DNA of 64,000 nt from UBA9926 sp018645765 (lineage in GTDB: Bacteria; Pseudomonadota; Gammaproteobacteria; Pseudomonadales; Azotimanducaceae), in assembly GCA_949372755.1 (NCBI GenBank), contig CASIBO010000002.1, positions 558,001-622,000 on the forward strand, in the 5' to 3' direction. The position numbers were made by a program, and so were the translations under genes. Below the pieces are notes generated by a model that made no database searches, was not told the DNA's origin, and was given only the letters and a program-made list of their open reading frames with translations. Below are positions 8,179 to 15,405 of this stretch, in pieces; the first letter of the stretch is position 1; every line of letters starts with the position of its first letter.

Positions 8179-9243
8179 TTAGCCGTGAAGTTGTCGTTCT
8201 TTAAGTTCATCGAGCGTCTTGCAGTCAATACACTGGTTAGCGGTCGGACGTGCTTCGAGGCGGCGGATACCGACTTCAACGCCGCACGTATCGCAGTACC
8301 CATAATCGTCCTGATCGATTAGATCGATGGTCTTTTCGATTTTTCGAATGAGCTTTCGCTCACGATCACGCGTTCTCAGTTCTAAACTGAATTCTTCTTC
8401 TTGGCTGGCGCGGTCGGATGGATCCGGATAATTCGCTGCCTCATCTTTCATATGACTCACGGTTCGATCCACTTCTTCCATCAACTGGTTGCGCCAGTTG
8501 AGTAGGATGCTTTTGAAGTGCGACCGTTGCGGTTCATTCATGTACTCTTCGTTTCGTTTGAGCACGTAAGGCGTGAAAGACGCAGTACTATCAGAGCCTG
8601 CATTACCGGTCGCTTTCTTGGCCGCTTGTGGTTTGGCTCTTGCTTTCGTCGAAGTCTTGGGTGTCACGGTTTTTTTCGCTTTGGCGACAGGTGCCGATTT
8701 ACCAGCCGCAGCTTTCGGCGTTATTTTTTTCTGAGCGCTGACTTGCTTTGTCGGAGGCTTCGCAGCGGCAGCTTTTGCGACAGTCTTTTTAGGAGCAGTC
8801 TTTTTAGCAGCAGTCTTTTTAGGAGCAGCCTTTTTAGCGACAGCTTTTTTAGGAGGCGTCTTTTTAGCAACAGCTTTCTTAGGAGCAGCTTTACTTGGCA
8901 CAGGTTTTTTTGTTTCCGGTGCTTTCACGCTGGCGACCTTTTTTTGAGCTGACTTTGATTTTGCGGTGATCTTTGCCGCGGTGGGTTTTTTGGGGGTTGG
9001 TTTTTTTAACGCAACCTTCGACTTTTGAACGGCTGGTTTCGCTTTTTCTTTGACCAACTTTGGACTCTCTTTAGGGCTTGGCTTAGTTGCTTTCTTGTCT
9101 GTTAGGCGCTTAGCCGCCACGGGTTTTTTTGTCGCCTTACGAGCGACGACCACCGCTTTTTTCGCCGCCTTCTTTTTGGCAGGCGCTGCGTCTTTACTTG
9201 TTAACTTCTTAACCGCTGGAGAAGGTTTGCGCTTGGCAACCAT
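8179..9243 (-). CDS. dksA: RNA polymerase-binding factor DksA with a long histone-H1-like N-terminal extension
   Basis: DksA enters the RNA polymerase secondary channel and with ppGpp mediates the stringent response. The C-terminal ~145 residues are typical: coiled-coil tip aspartates D274 and D277 in DPSD (E. coli D71 and D74), EEEFSLELR, and a C4 zinc finger at C317, C320, C338 and C341. E. coli DksA has 151 residues; this protein has 354. The first ~205 are Lys/Ala/Pro/Thr-rich repeats such as AAPKKTAAKKT, like bacterial histone-H1-like and AlgP-type tails. The ATG at 9243 has GAGGAG 5 nt upstream, so the long form should be translated. DNA binding by the tail is inference. Confidence 0.95.
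   Translation of the reverse strand: MVAKRKPSPAVKKLTSKDAAPAKKKAAKKAVVVARKATKKPVAAKRLTDKKATKPSPKESPKLVKEKAKPAVQKSKVALKKPTPKKPTAAKITAKSKSAQKKVASVKAPETKKPVPSKAAPKKAVAKKTPPKKAVAKKAAPKKTAAKKTAPKKTVAKAAAAKPPTKQVSAQKKITPKAAAGKSAPVAKAKKTVTPKTSTKARAKPQAAKKATGNAGSDSTASFTPYVLKRNEEYMNEPQRSHFKSILLNWRNQLMEEVDRTVSHMKDEAANYPDPSDRASQEEEFSLELRTRDRERKLIRKIEKTIDLIDQDDYGYCDTCGVEVGIRRLEARPTANQCIDCKTLDELKERQLHG
8781..8900 (-). repeat. 15-bp tandem repeats inside dksA coding KK-containing pentapeptides
   Basis: Eight imperfect 15-nt units in register, each encoding five residues of the type APKKT, AAKKT or VAKKA. The first three units differ by only one or two bases, so the tract could change length by slippage without shifting the frame. 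Confidence 0.85.
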
Positions 9244-9307
9244 TTTGGCTCCTCGTGTTTTAAAAGATCAACCACCGAAAATTAGCGGCGAACATTAACA
9301 GAATGCC

Positions 9308-9319
9308 TGGCGATCGCCA
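9308..9319. promoter_or_regulatory. 12-bp perfect palindrome upstream of dksA
   Basis: TGGCGATCGCCA lies 65 nt upstream of the dksA start, in the 160-bp region shared with the divergent aminotransferase operon. It could be an operator, but no known consensus was recognised and the core is a common palindrome in many genomes. Confidence 0.25.
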
Positions 9320-9403
9320 AGACTAAATTTACACTCTGAAGCCTGATTTTGAGAAAGCTCTGGATGTTAAGATGTCCCGTCTTAAAATTTACTGCGATAA
9401 ACG

Positions 9404-10570
9404 ATGATTCGGCGACCATTTTCTAGGAGAAGTCAGGCAATACCCTCGTTTAAAGCGATGGCTATTTTGGCGAAAGCGAATCAAATGGCCCTGAACGGTC
9501 GAGACATCATTCATCTCGAGGTTGGTCAACCGGATTTCCCGGTTGCCAAGGCGATTCGTGCGGCCGGCATTGAGGCGATTCGTGCAGGCCAAACCGGGTA
9601 CTCTGATGCCAATGGCCTGCCTGCGCTGCGGGCTCAAATTAGTGAGCACTATCGCTGTATTTATGGCCTTGAGATTGAGGAGCGACGCATTATTTTGACG
9701 GCAGGTGCCTCAGGCGCTTTGGCTTTGGTCGTTGCTTTACTCACAGATCCTGGTGATGGTTGGCTGCTGACAGATCCAGGCTATCCTTCGAATAGACGGT
9801 TTATCGAAGCCTTTTCAGGGATCGCACAATCTTGTGCGGTGGGCCCTGATGAACGGTTTCAGTTCAGTGCCAGCACCGTTGCCAAAGCCTGGCAGTCCAA
9901 CACGGTGAGCCTTCTGCTGGCATCGCCTGGCAACCCGACCGGCACAAGTCTGTCTAGGTCGGCGCTCAAAGCGGTGGCGAAAGTGGTTGAAGAAAAAAAT
10001 GGGTTTTTGGTCTCAGATGAAATTTATCAAGGGTTAGAATACGGTCCAACAAAGCGTGTTTCTGCACTGTCGGTTACAAATGATGCTTTCGTGGTGAACA
10101 GCTTCTCGAAATATTTCGGGATGACGGGTTGGCGGTTAGGTTGGGTGGTTGCGCCGGACGGCGCGGAAGCGCCATTGATTAGGCTTGCTCAGAACTTGAC
10201 GATTTGTCCGTCGGTGCCGGCGCAATACGCCGCGCTTTCGGCCTTCGAACCGTCGGTGCTCGCGCAATTAGATGCGCAGCGTGACATTTTGGCAGAGCGT
10301 CGCGATTTGATGCTTTCGAATATTGCCGAAACAGGCTTGCAGGTGCCGGTGTTGCCGGATGGCGCGTTTTACCTCTATGCAAAGCTGCCTGAGCACTTCG
10401 GCTCTGCCGATGATTACTGCCGAGACTTGCTTGAGCAAGAGGGCGTGGCGATCACGCCAGGTACTGATTTTGGCGATCATGATGCGCAGCATTACGTGCG
10501 AATTAGTTACGCGCAGCCCCGGGCGGTATTGCAACAGGCACTTGAACGGATGGTGAGGTTTAGATCTTGA
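9404..10570 (+). CDS. Class I/II pyridoxal phosphate-dependent aminotransferase
   Basis: Fold-type I aminotransferase of the aspartate/alanine aminotransferase family; the substrate cannot be assigned. 388 residues. Visible landmarks are GQPDF near residue 41, SPGNPTG (about 174-180), D205 and Y208 in SDEIYQG (cofactor ring contacts), the Schiff-base lysine K236 in NSFSKYFGMTGWRLGW, and R244 in that motif. The ATG at 9404 gives a normal N-terminus, although no strong ribosome-binding site is visible. It is the first gene of a plus-strand operon divergent from dksA; its TGA overlaps the TTG start of sfsA by 4 nt. Confidence 0.9.
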   Translation: MIRRPFSRRSQAIPSFKAMAILAKANQMALNGRDIIHLEVGQPDFPVAKAIRAAGIEAIRAGQTGYSDANGLPALRAQISEHYRCIYGLEIEERRIILTAGASGALALVVALLTDPGDGWLLTDPGYPSNRRFIEAFSGIAQSCAVGPDERFQFSASTVAKAWQSNTVSLLLASPGNPTGTSLSRSALKAVAKVVEEKNGFLVSDEIYQGLEYGPTKRVSALSVTNDAFVVNSFSKYFGMTGWRLGWVVAPDGAEAPLIRLAQNLTICPSVPAQYAALSAFEPSVLAQLDAQRDILAERRDLMLSNIAETGLQVPVLPDGAFYLYAKLPEHFGSADDYCRDLLEQEGVAITPGTDFGDHDAQHYVRISYAQPRAVLQQALERMVRFRS

Positions 10571-11286
10571 AATTACTTGCAGGCAGCTGGCAAGTTGGAA
10601 CCTTGCTGAGGCGTTATCAGCGGTTTTTGGCCGATGTTCAGTTGCAAGGGGGTGAGATTATCACGGCTCATTGCCCGAATACTGGGGCCATGACGAATTG
10701 CTGGAAGCCCGGAGACCAGGTCTATTTGTCTGAGTCTAATGATCCTAAGCGGCGAACGCGTTTTACGCTGGAAATTGTATGCCATCAAGGACACCGAATC
10801 GGTATCCATTCTAGGCGTGCCAATGATTTGGTCGCTGATGCGCTCAATCGGGGTCAATTGGAAGGTTTTGAGGGCCATAGTGAGGTTGTGCGAGAGCATC
10901 GATTTTTAGATAGCAGAGTCGATTTTAGATTGATGTATCCGCAGGGCAACGCGATGCTGATGGAGGTTAAGAGCGTAACCTACCTCAAATCGAAGGGTTT
11001 GGGTCTGTTTCCGGATGCGCCTTCTGAGCGAGGGCTCAAGCATCTTTCCGCGCTAATTTCAGCAAAAGCGCAAGGATTACAAGCGGCGTTAGTTTTTTGT
11101 GTACAACATTCGGGCATTCATCGTGTTGCGCCTGCTTTGGACATTGATCCGGCTTATGGCGCACGACTTGTCGAGGCGCAAGCGCAGGGTGTTTTGATTA
11201 GAGCCTTTAAAGTAGGTTTCCGATTGCCCTATGCTGCGATTAGTAAGTCATTGCCGGTCTGCCTCGATCAAGGCGGCTTGTTGTGA
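10567..11286 (+). CDS. sfsA: SfsA family DNA/RNA nuclease (sugar fermentation stimulation protein homologue)
   Basis: SfsA family, 239 residues. The protein shows the family motifs HCPNTGAMT near residues 35-43, MEVKSVTYL (about 131-139) with the Glu and Lys of a PD-(D/E)xK-like nuclease core, and FPDAPSERGLKHL. E. coli SfsA was first named for stimulating maltose metabolism; its cellular role is poorly defined. The start is TTG inside the stop of the upstream aminotransferase gene, and the stop overlaps the GTG of the next gene, both by 4 nt, indicating translational coupling. In E. coli sfsA is next to dksA, so its closeness to dksA here is partly conserved. Confidence 0.93.
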   Translation: MKLLAGSWQVGTLLRRYQRFLADVQLQGGEIITAHCPNTGAMTNCWKPGDQVYLSESNDPKRRTRFTLEIVCHQGHRIGIHSRRANDLVADALNRGQLEGFEGHSEVVREHRFLDSRVDFRLMYPQGNAMLMEVKSVTYLKSKGLGLFPDAPSERGLKHLSALISAKAQGLQAALVFCVQHSGIHRVAPALDIDPAYGARLVEAQAQGVLIRAFKVGFRLPYAAISKSLPVCLDQGGLL

Positions 11287-12257
11287 AGCGTTGGCTTTGG
11301 TTCGGGTTTTTGGTATTCGTCTGGGCGCTCTTCTTCGTTTTAAGTCTTGGGTCGGGCTACACCGAGCTAAATTTTGGGGATATTTGGCGGCAGGGTTCGC
11401 TTACGCAAACGGTTGTGGGCGACGTCCGCTTGCCAAGAGCGCTTTTGGCAACCCTGCTCGGAGGTGGGCTAGCGCTTGCTGGCGCCGGGATTCAGGGCGT
11501 GTTTCGAAACCCCTTAGCCGATCCAGCCTTAATTGGTATTTCTGGCGGAGCCGCACTCTTCGCGGCGATCTATATTGTTTTCGTGTCGCAAATGGGTTTC
11601 AGCCTGCTTGGTCTGTCTGGCAGCGCATTTTTGGGTGGGTTGATTGCGACGTTGCTGGTATTGGTGATCGGCGGTCGACAACCTGATTTGTCCACGATTT
11701 TATTGGCCGGGATTGCGATCAACGCTATTTGTCTCGCCGGGGTTGGGTTGATGTCCTATCTGGCACCAGACCAAACGCTGCGATCGGTGTCGTTCTGGGC
11801 GCTTGGCAGCTTTAATCATGTTGGCTGGACAGAGGTGGCCGTTGGATTGTTGGTTATTCCGGCAATGCTCCGGCTGATGAGCTTATCCTTGGTGCTAGAT
11901 GTATTGATCTTGGGCGATCGAGAGGCGGCGCATTTGGGCATCTCGGTGGTTCCGCGGCGAATCGAAGTCATTTTATGGTCGGCGCTCATCACTGGGATTT
12001 CGGTCAGTCTAGTGGGGATCATTGCTTTTGTTGGGCTGATTGTGCCGCATTTAGTCCGCATGACGTTCAGCGCAAAGCATGTGGTTGTACTGCCTTTTTC
12101 TGCGATTATTGGTGGCGGTTTGTTGGTTGCTGCTGATTTGTTTAGCAGATCTTTGTTGGCGCCCGTTGAATTGCCGGTTGGGATTGTCACCACGCTGCTG
12201 GGTGCACCCGTATTTGTTATTTTAGTCGCCCGCTGGTCTAAGGGGCTCTGGTTGTGA
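11283..12257 (+). CDS. FecCD/BtuC-family ABC transporter permease (heme, cobalamin or siderophore type)
   Basis: Integral membrane subunit of a type II ABC importer, 324 residues, with about ten hydrophobic segments. Family signatures are RLPRALLATLLGGGLALAGAGIQ (shown in two parts: RLPRALLATL and AGAGIQGVFRNPLADP), GISGGA, and the coupling-helix region REAAHLGIS. The C-terminal VGLIVPHLVR segment is also typical. The start is GTG overlapping the sfsA stop. The ATPase follows with another 4-nt overlap. No substrate-binding protein or TonB-dependent receptor is present here, so the ligand (heme, vitamin B12 or a siderophore) is not determined by context. Confidence 0.92.
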   Translation: MKRWLWFGFLVFVWALFFVLSLGSGYTELNFGDIWRQGSLTQTVVGDVRLPRALLATLLGGGLALAGAGIQGVFRNPLADPALIGISGGAALFAAIYIVFVSQMGFSLLGLSGSAFLGGLIATLLVLVIGGRQPDLSTILLAGIAINAICLAGVGLMSYLAPDQTLRSVSFWALGSFNHVGWTEVAVGLLVIPAMLRLMSLSLVLDVLILGDREAAHLGISVVPRRIEVILWSALITGISVSLVGIIAFVGLIVPHLVRMTFSAKHVVVLPFSAIIGGGLLVAADLFSRSLLAPVELPVGIVTTLLGAPVFVILVARWSKGLWL

Positions 12258-13060
12258 TCTTGGTACTGGATCAAGTTGGATTGGACATTAATGGCCGTAG
12301 TATTTTAAAGGGCGTGACTTTAGAGCTCGGGTTAGGTCAGCATTTGGCGGTTATGGGACCCAATGGTGCCGGCAAAAGCACCTTGCTGGGGCTAATTACG
12401 GGTGATGCAGAGGCCTCCTCGGGCTGTTTGACCGTTTTTGGGAAGCCGCCTTCGGCCTTCCAACCGCTTGAGCGAGCTCAGAGAATCTCGGCTTTAAGTC
12501 AAAGCTCAGAGCTACGATTCCCGTTCACCGTTGAAGAAGTCATTGGTCTCGGGCGTTATCCCTTTCAGGCTAAGCCTGCAAGCGTTGCCCGGATCGTTCG
12601 CGAGGTGATGGATGCTTTACAGCTGAATGCGTTCGCTCAGCGGTCAATGCTTAGCCTGTCCGGTGGCGAGCGGCAGCGGGTCCATTTGGCGCGAGCGGTA
12701 GCCCAAATCTGGTCAAGTCCGGTCCCGGCACTGCTGCTTTTAGACGAGCCATTTGCAGCGCTCGATATTGCGCATCAAGTTGGGGTGCGTCGATTGTTGG
12801 CGCAGGTTTTAGCCGATCACCCGGTGTCAATCATCTCGGTGGTTCATGATTTAGGTCAGCCAACACAAGGTTATGATCAGGTTTGCTTATTAACCGAGCA
12901 AGGCGATCAACTGGCATTTGGTTCGCCAAGTGCGGTGCTTACCCCTGCCCATTTGTCAGAGCTCTACGGCATTACGATCAGTGAAATGCACTACGGCGAT
13001 GGCACGCCCGCGGGATTCGGTGCGGCCCCTGCCGTACCGAACGCGGAACCGTTTACTTAG
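12254..13060 (+). CDS. ABC transporter ATP-binding protein, HmuV/BtuD-like
   Basis: Cytoplasmic ATPase subunit partnering the upstream permease, 268 residues. Walker A GPNGAGKST at about 35-43, Q-loop region ALSQSSELRFPFTVEEVIGLGR (FPFTVEEV is typical of heme-type HmuV ATPases), signature LSGGERQRV at 135-143, Walker B LLLDEP at 161-166, and the switch His in VVHDL. The HmuV-like segment makes heme the best guess, but this is weak. The start is GTG in a 4-nt overlap. Its 3' end overlaps the convergent kinase gene by 4 nt, leaving no space for a terminator. Confidence 0.92.
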   Translation: MILVLDQVGLDINGRSILKGVTLELGLGQHLAVMGPNGAGKSTLLGLITGDAEASSGCLTVFGKPPSAFQPLERAQRISALSQSSELRFPFTVEEVIGLGRYPFQAKPASVARIVREVMDALQLNAFAQRSMLSLSGGERQRVHLARAVAQIWSSPVPALLLLDEPFAALDIAHQVGVRRLLAQVLADHPVSIISVVHDLGQPTQGYDQVCLLTEQGDQLAFGSPSAVLTPAHLSELYGITISEMHYGDGTPAGFGAAPAVPNAEPFT

Positions 13061-14052
13061 GCCCCTGTGATCTCGAGCACTTCTTGGCGATTCAGTCTTG
13101 CACCGAACCGGCTGACAACACGCTTTGCTAACAGGTGCGCGTGCGCGGTGGCATCTTCTAGGCGCGCGCCGCGCGCGAGGCCATACAGGACGCCCCCCGC
13201 AAAGGTATCCCCAGCGCCAGTTGTATCGAGGGCCTGGACCTTGTCTGCTGGGACAAAAACGGGCTCGCCGGTGCTGCCAGAAACGATTGCACCATCCCCG
13301 CTCAGTGTCATGGCAAAGCTTGCGGCATAACTGATGAGCGCTTGCGCGGCCTGATCGCGATCGCTATAACCCGTCCAAAGTTTGGCTTCGTCTTCGTTGC
13401 AAAACACCAGATCGACCCCGTTTTGAAATAAAGTATTAAATTCAGTCTTAAAATTCTCAACCAAACCGACATCTGAGAGGGTTAGTGCGACTTTGACACC
13501 ATGCTGCTGGGCGATGGCTTGGGTTTTAAGAACCGCCTCGAGTGCGGACGGTGAGGTGACCAAATAGCCTTCGATGTAAAGGTACTGGGCGCTTGCCAGT
13601 AGTGTTTCATCAACCTCAGCGGTGGACAGGGTTTCGGTGATCCCCAGATGGGTTACAAGGGTTCGTTCGCCATCGGGTGTGATCATCGAGATACATTCCC
13701 CAGTGACCCCCGCCGGTCGTGCTTCGGCTAGGTTGGACGCAACGCTGAGGTCAGATAAGTCCTGAGCAAAGAAATCACCCGTCTCATCATTCGACACCTT
13801 GCAGCTGTAAAACGTGCTGCCCCCTAAAAGCGCGGTGGTCACAACCGTGTTGGCAGCGGAGCCGCCACCCGCACGTTTCGATAACGTAATGTTTGAGGTA
13901 TCTTCTAAGAGCGCAATAAGATGCTGGCGCTGCTCGGCATCAACTAACGTCATGGTGCCTTTTGCAAAACCGGTCTGCGAAAGGATTGCTTCAGAGACTA
14001 TGTATTCCGAGTCAACCAGTGCGTTACCAATACCATACAGATCAATGCTCAT
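13057..14052 (-). CDS. PfkB-family carbohydrate/nucleoside kinase (adenosine kinase-like)
   Basis: Ribokinase-fold kinase, 331 residues. The N-terminal GNALVDSEY and the GGGSAANT segment (about 62-69) bind the sugar, and the C-terminal signature DTTGAGDTFAGG (276-287) holds the catalytic base D282. The overall pattern resembles bacterial adenosine/inosine-guanosine kinases more than phosphofructokinase or ribokinase. The substrate is not provable from sequence. Transcribed after hemL from 27 nt upstream on the minus strand, so probably in one operon with the ClC channel and hemL genes. Confidence 0.9.
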   Translation of the reverse strand: MSIDLYGIGNALVDSEYIVSEAILSQTGFAKGTMTLVDAEQRQHLIALLEDTSNITLSKRAGGGSAANTVVTTALLGGSTFYSCKVSNDETGDFFAQDLSDLSVASNLAEARPAGVTGECISMITPDGERTLVTHLGITETLSTAEVDETLLASAQYLYIEGYLVTSPSALEAVLKTQAIAQQHGVKVALTLSDVGLVENFKTEFNTLFQNGVDLVFCNEDEAKLWTGYSDRDQAAQALISYAASFAMTLSGDGAIVSGSTGEPVFVPADKVQALDTTGAGDTFAGGVLYGLARGARLEDATAHAHLLAKRVVSRFGARLNRQEVLEITGA

Positions 14053-14079
14053 AAAATGTTCCTATTGTTGAAGTCGGGT

Positions 14080-15360
14080 TTAAAGTGATTGCAAGGCGCG
14101 CTCGGCCTTCCTAAGGGTTTGGTCAATATCCTCGGTCGTGTGACTGGCTGAAACAAACCCGCTTTCAAAGGGCGATGGCGCGAGATAAACCCCTTGATCG
14201 AGCATGTTATGAAAAAAACGATTAAATCGATCAGCGTCACCCGCCATGACCGCCTCAAAGTTTGAGACCGGTCCTTGATTGGAAAAAAAGAAACCGAACA
14301 TGCCGCCTTGTCCAATCGTGCTCAAGCCCACCCCTGCGGCGATGGCCAGGGTTGATAACCCCTCGGTGAGCCTTTGGGTCATTGCATGCAGATTCTGAAA
14401 AAAATCAGGTGTCTCAAGCGCGGTCAGGGTCGCAAGCCCAGACGCCATAGCGATGGGGTTGCCTGAGAGGGTTCCAGCCTGGTAGACCGGGCCAAGGGGG
14501 GCAATGCACTGCATGATGTCAGAACGCCCACCAAACGCGCCAACGGGCAGGCCGCCGCCGATGACCTTGCCGAGCGTCGTGAGATCTGGACGAACGTTGT
14601 ACAGCCCTTGCGCGCCACCAATATGCACTCGAAATCCGGTCATGACCTCGTCAAAAATTAGAACCGCGCCATGCTGGTCACAAATCGCTCGGAGGCCTTC
14701 AAGAAAGCCAGGTACTGGGCAGATCATGCCCATATTGCCCGCGATGGGCTCCACGATGATCGCGGCAATGTTGCTGCCATCCACAGCAAAAAGCTGCTCG
14801 ACCGCCTCAAGATTGTTGTATGGGAGCGTCAAGGTAAGCCTGGCAAGATCAATCGGGACCCCTGCAGAGTCTGGTTCACCGATCGTCAGCGCGCCGCTGC
14901 CGGCTTTGACTAAAAGGCTGTCACTGTGGCCGTGGTAACAGCCTTCAAACTTGAGGATTTTATCGCGCCCAGTAAAGCCGCGCGCCAAACGAATGGCGCT
15001 CATCGTAGCCTCAGTGCCGGAGCTCACCATGCGCATCATTTCCATGCTGGGTAGATGCTGTTGGATTTTTAAAGCCAGCTCGGTTTCAACAGCAGTGGGT
15101 GCGCCAAAGCTTAGGCTATCTGAAGCTGCTTTTTGAACCGCCTCGATAACCCCAGGATGGGCATGACCAAGAACCATGGGCCCCCAAGAACCAATATAGT
15201 CGATGTATTGTTTATCATCCTCGTCGAAGAGGTAGGGGCCACTACCCCGTTTAAAATATGGCGGTGTGCCACCGACTCTACCAAAAGCTCTGACGGGCGA
15301 GTTCACGCCGCCGGGGAACAATTGTTGGGCCTGTTGGAAAAGCTGCTCGGATCGCTGCAT
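14080..15360 (-). CDS. hemL: Glutamate-1-semialdehyde 2,1-aminomutase
   Basis: Converts glutamate-1-semialdehyde to 5-aminolevulinate in the C5 pathway of tetrapyrrole synthesis. 426 residues, the same as E. coli HemL. Fold-type I PLP enzyme: SSGTEATMSAIRLAR (113-127) binds the phosphate, FDEVMTGFRV contains the ring-binding Asp, and the Schiff-base lysine is K265 in TTLGKVIGGGLPVGAFGG. The N-terminus (MQRSEQLFQQAQQLFPGGVNSPVR, seen in pieces MQRSEQLF and PGGVNSPVRAF) is typical. It lies between the ClC channel and the kinase gene on the minus strand. Confidence 0.97.
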   Translation of the reverse strand: MQRSEQLFQQAQQLFPGGVNSPVRAFGRVGGTPPYFKRGSGPYLFDEDDKQYIDYIGSWGPMVLGHAHPGVIEAVQKAASDSLSFGAPTAVETELALKIQQHLPSMEMMRMVSSGTEATMSAIRLARGFTGRDKILKFEGCYHGHSDSLLVKAGSGALTIGEPDSAGVPIDLARLTLTLPYNNLEAVEQLFAVDGSNIAAIIVEPIAGNMGMICPVPGFLEGLRAICDQHGAVLIFDEVMTGFRVHIGGAQGLYNVRPDLTTLGKVIGGGLPVGAFGGRSDIMQCIAPLGPVYQAGTLSGNPIAMASGLATLTALETPDFFQNLHAMTQRLTEGLSTLAIAAGVGLSTIGQGGMFGFFFSNQGPVSNFEAVMAGDADRFNRFFHNMLDQGVYLAPSPFESGFVSASHTTEDIDQTLRKAERALQSL

Positions 15361-15405
15361 GTTAGGGCTCGTTTTTATCGTCTGAGTAGAATGCGTGACC
15401 GGCGA

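Noticed and set aside
8518..8952. 144-codon open frame antisense to dksA, rich in Phe, Arg and Ser
   Set aside because: It mirrors the Lys/Ala repeat tail of DksA; the composition is a by-product of the repeats and no domain is recognisable.
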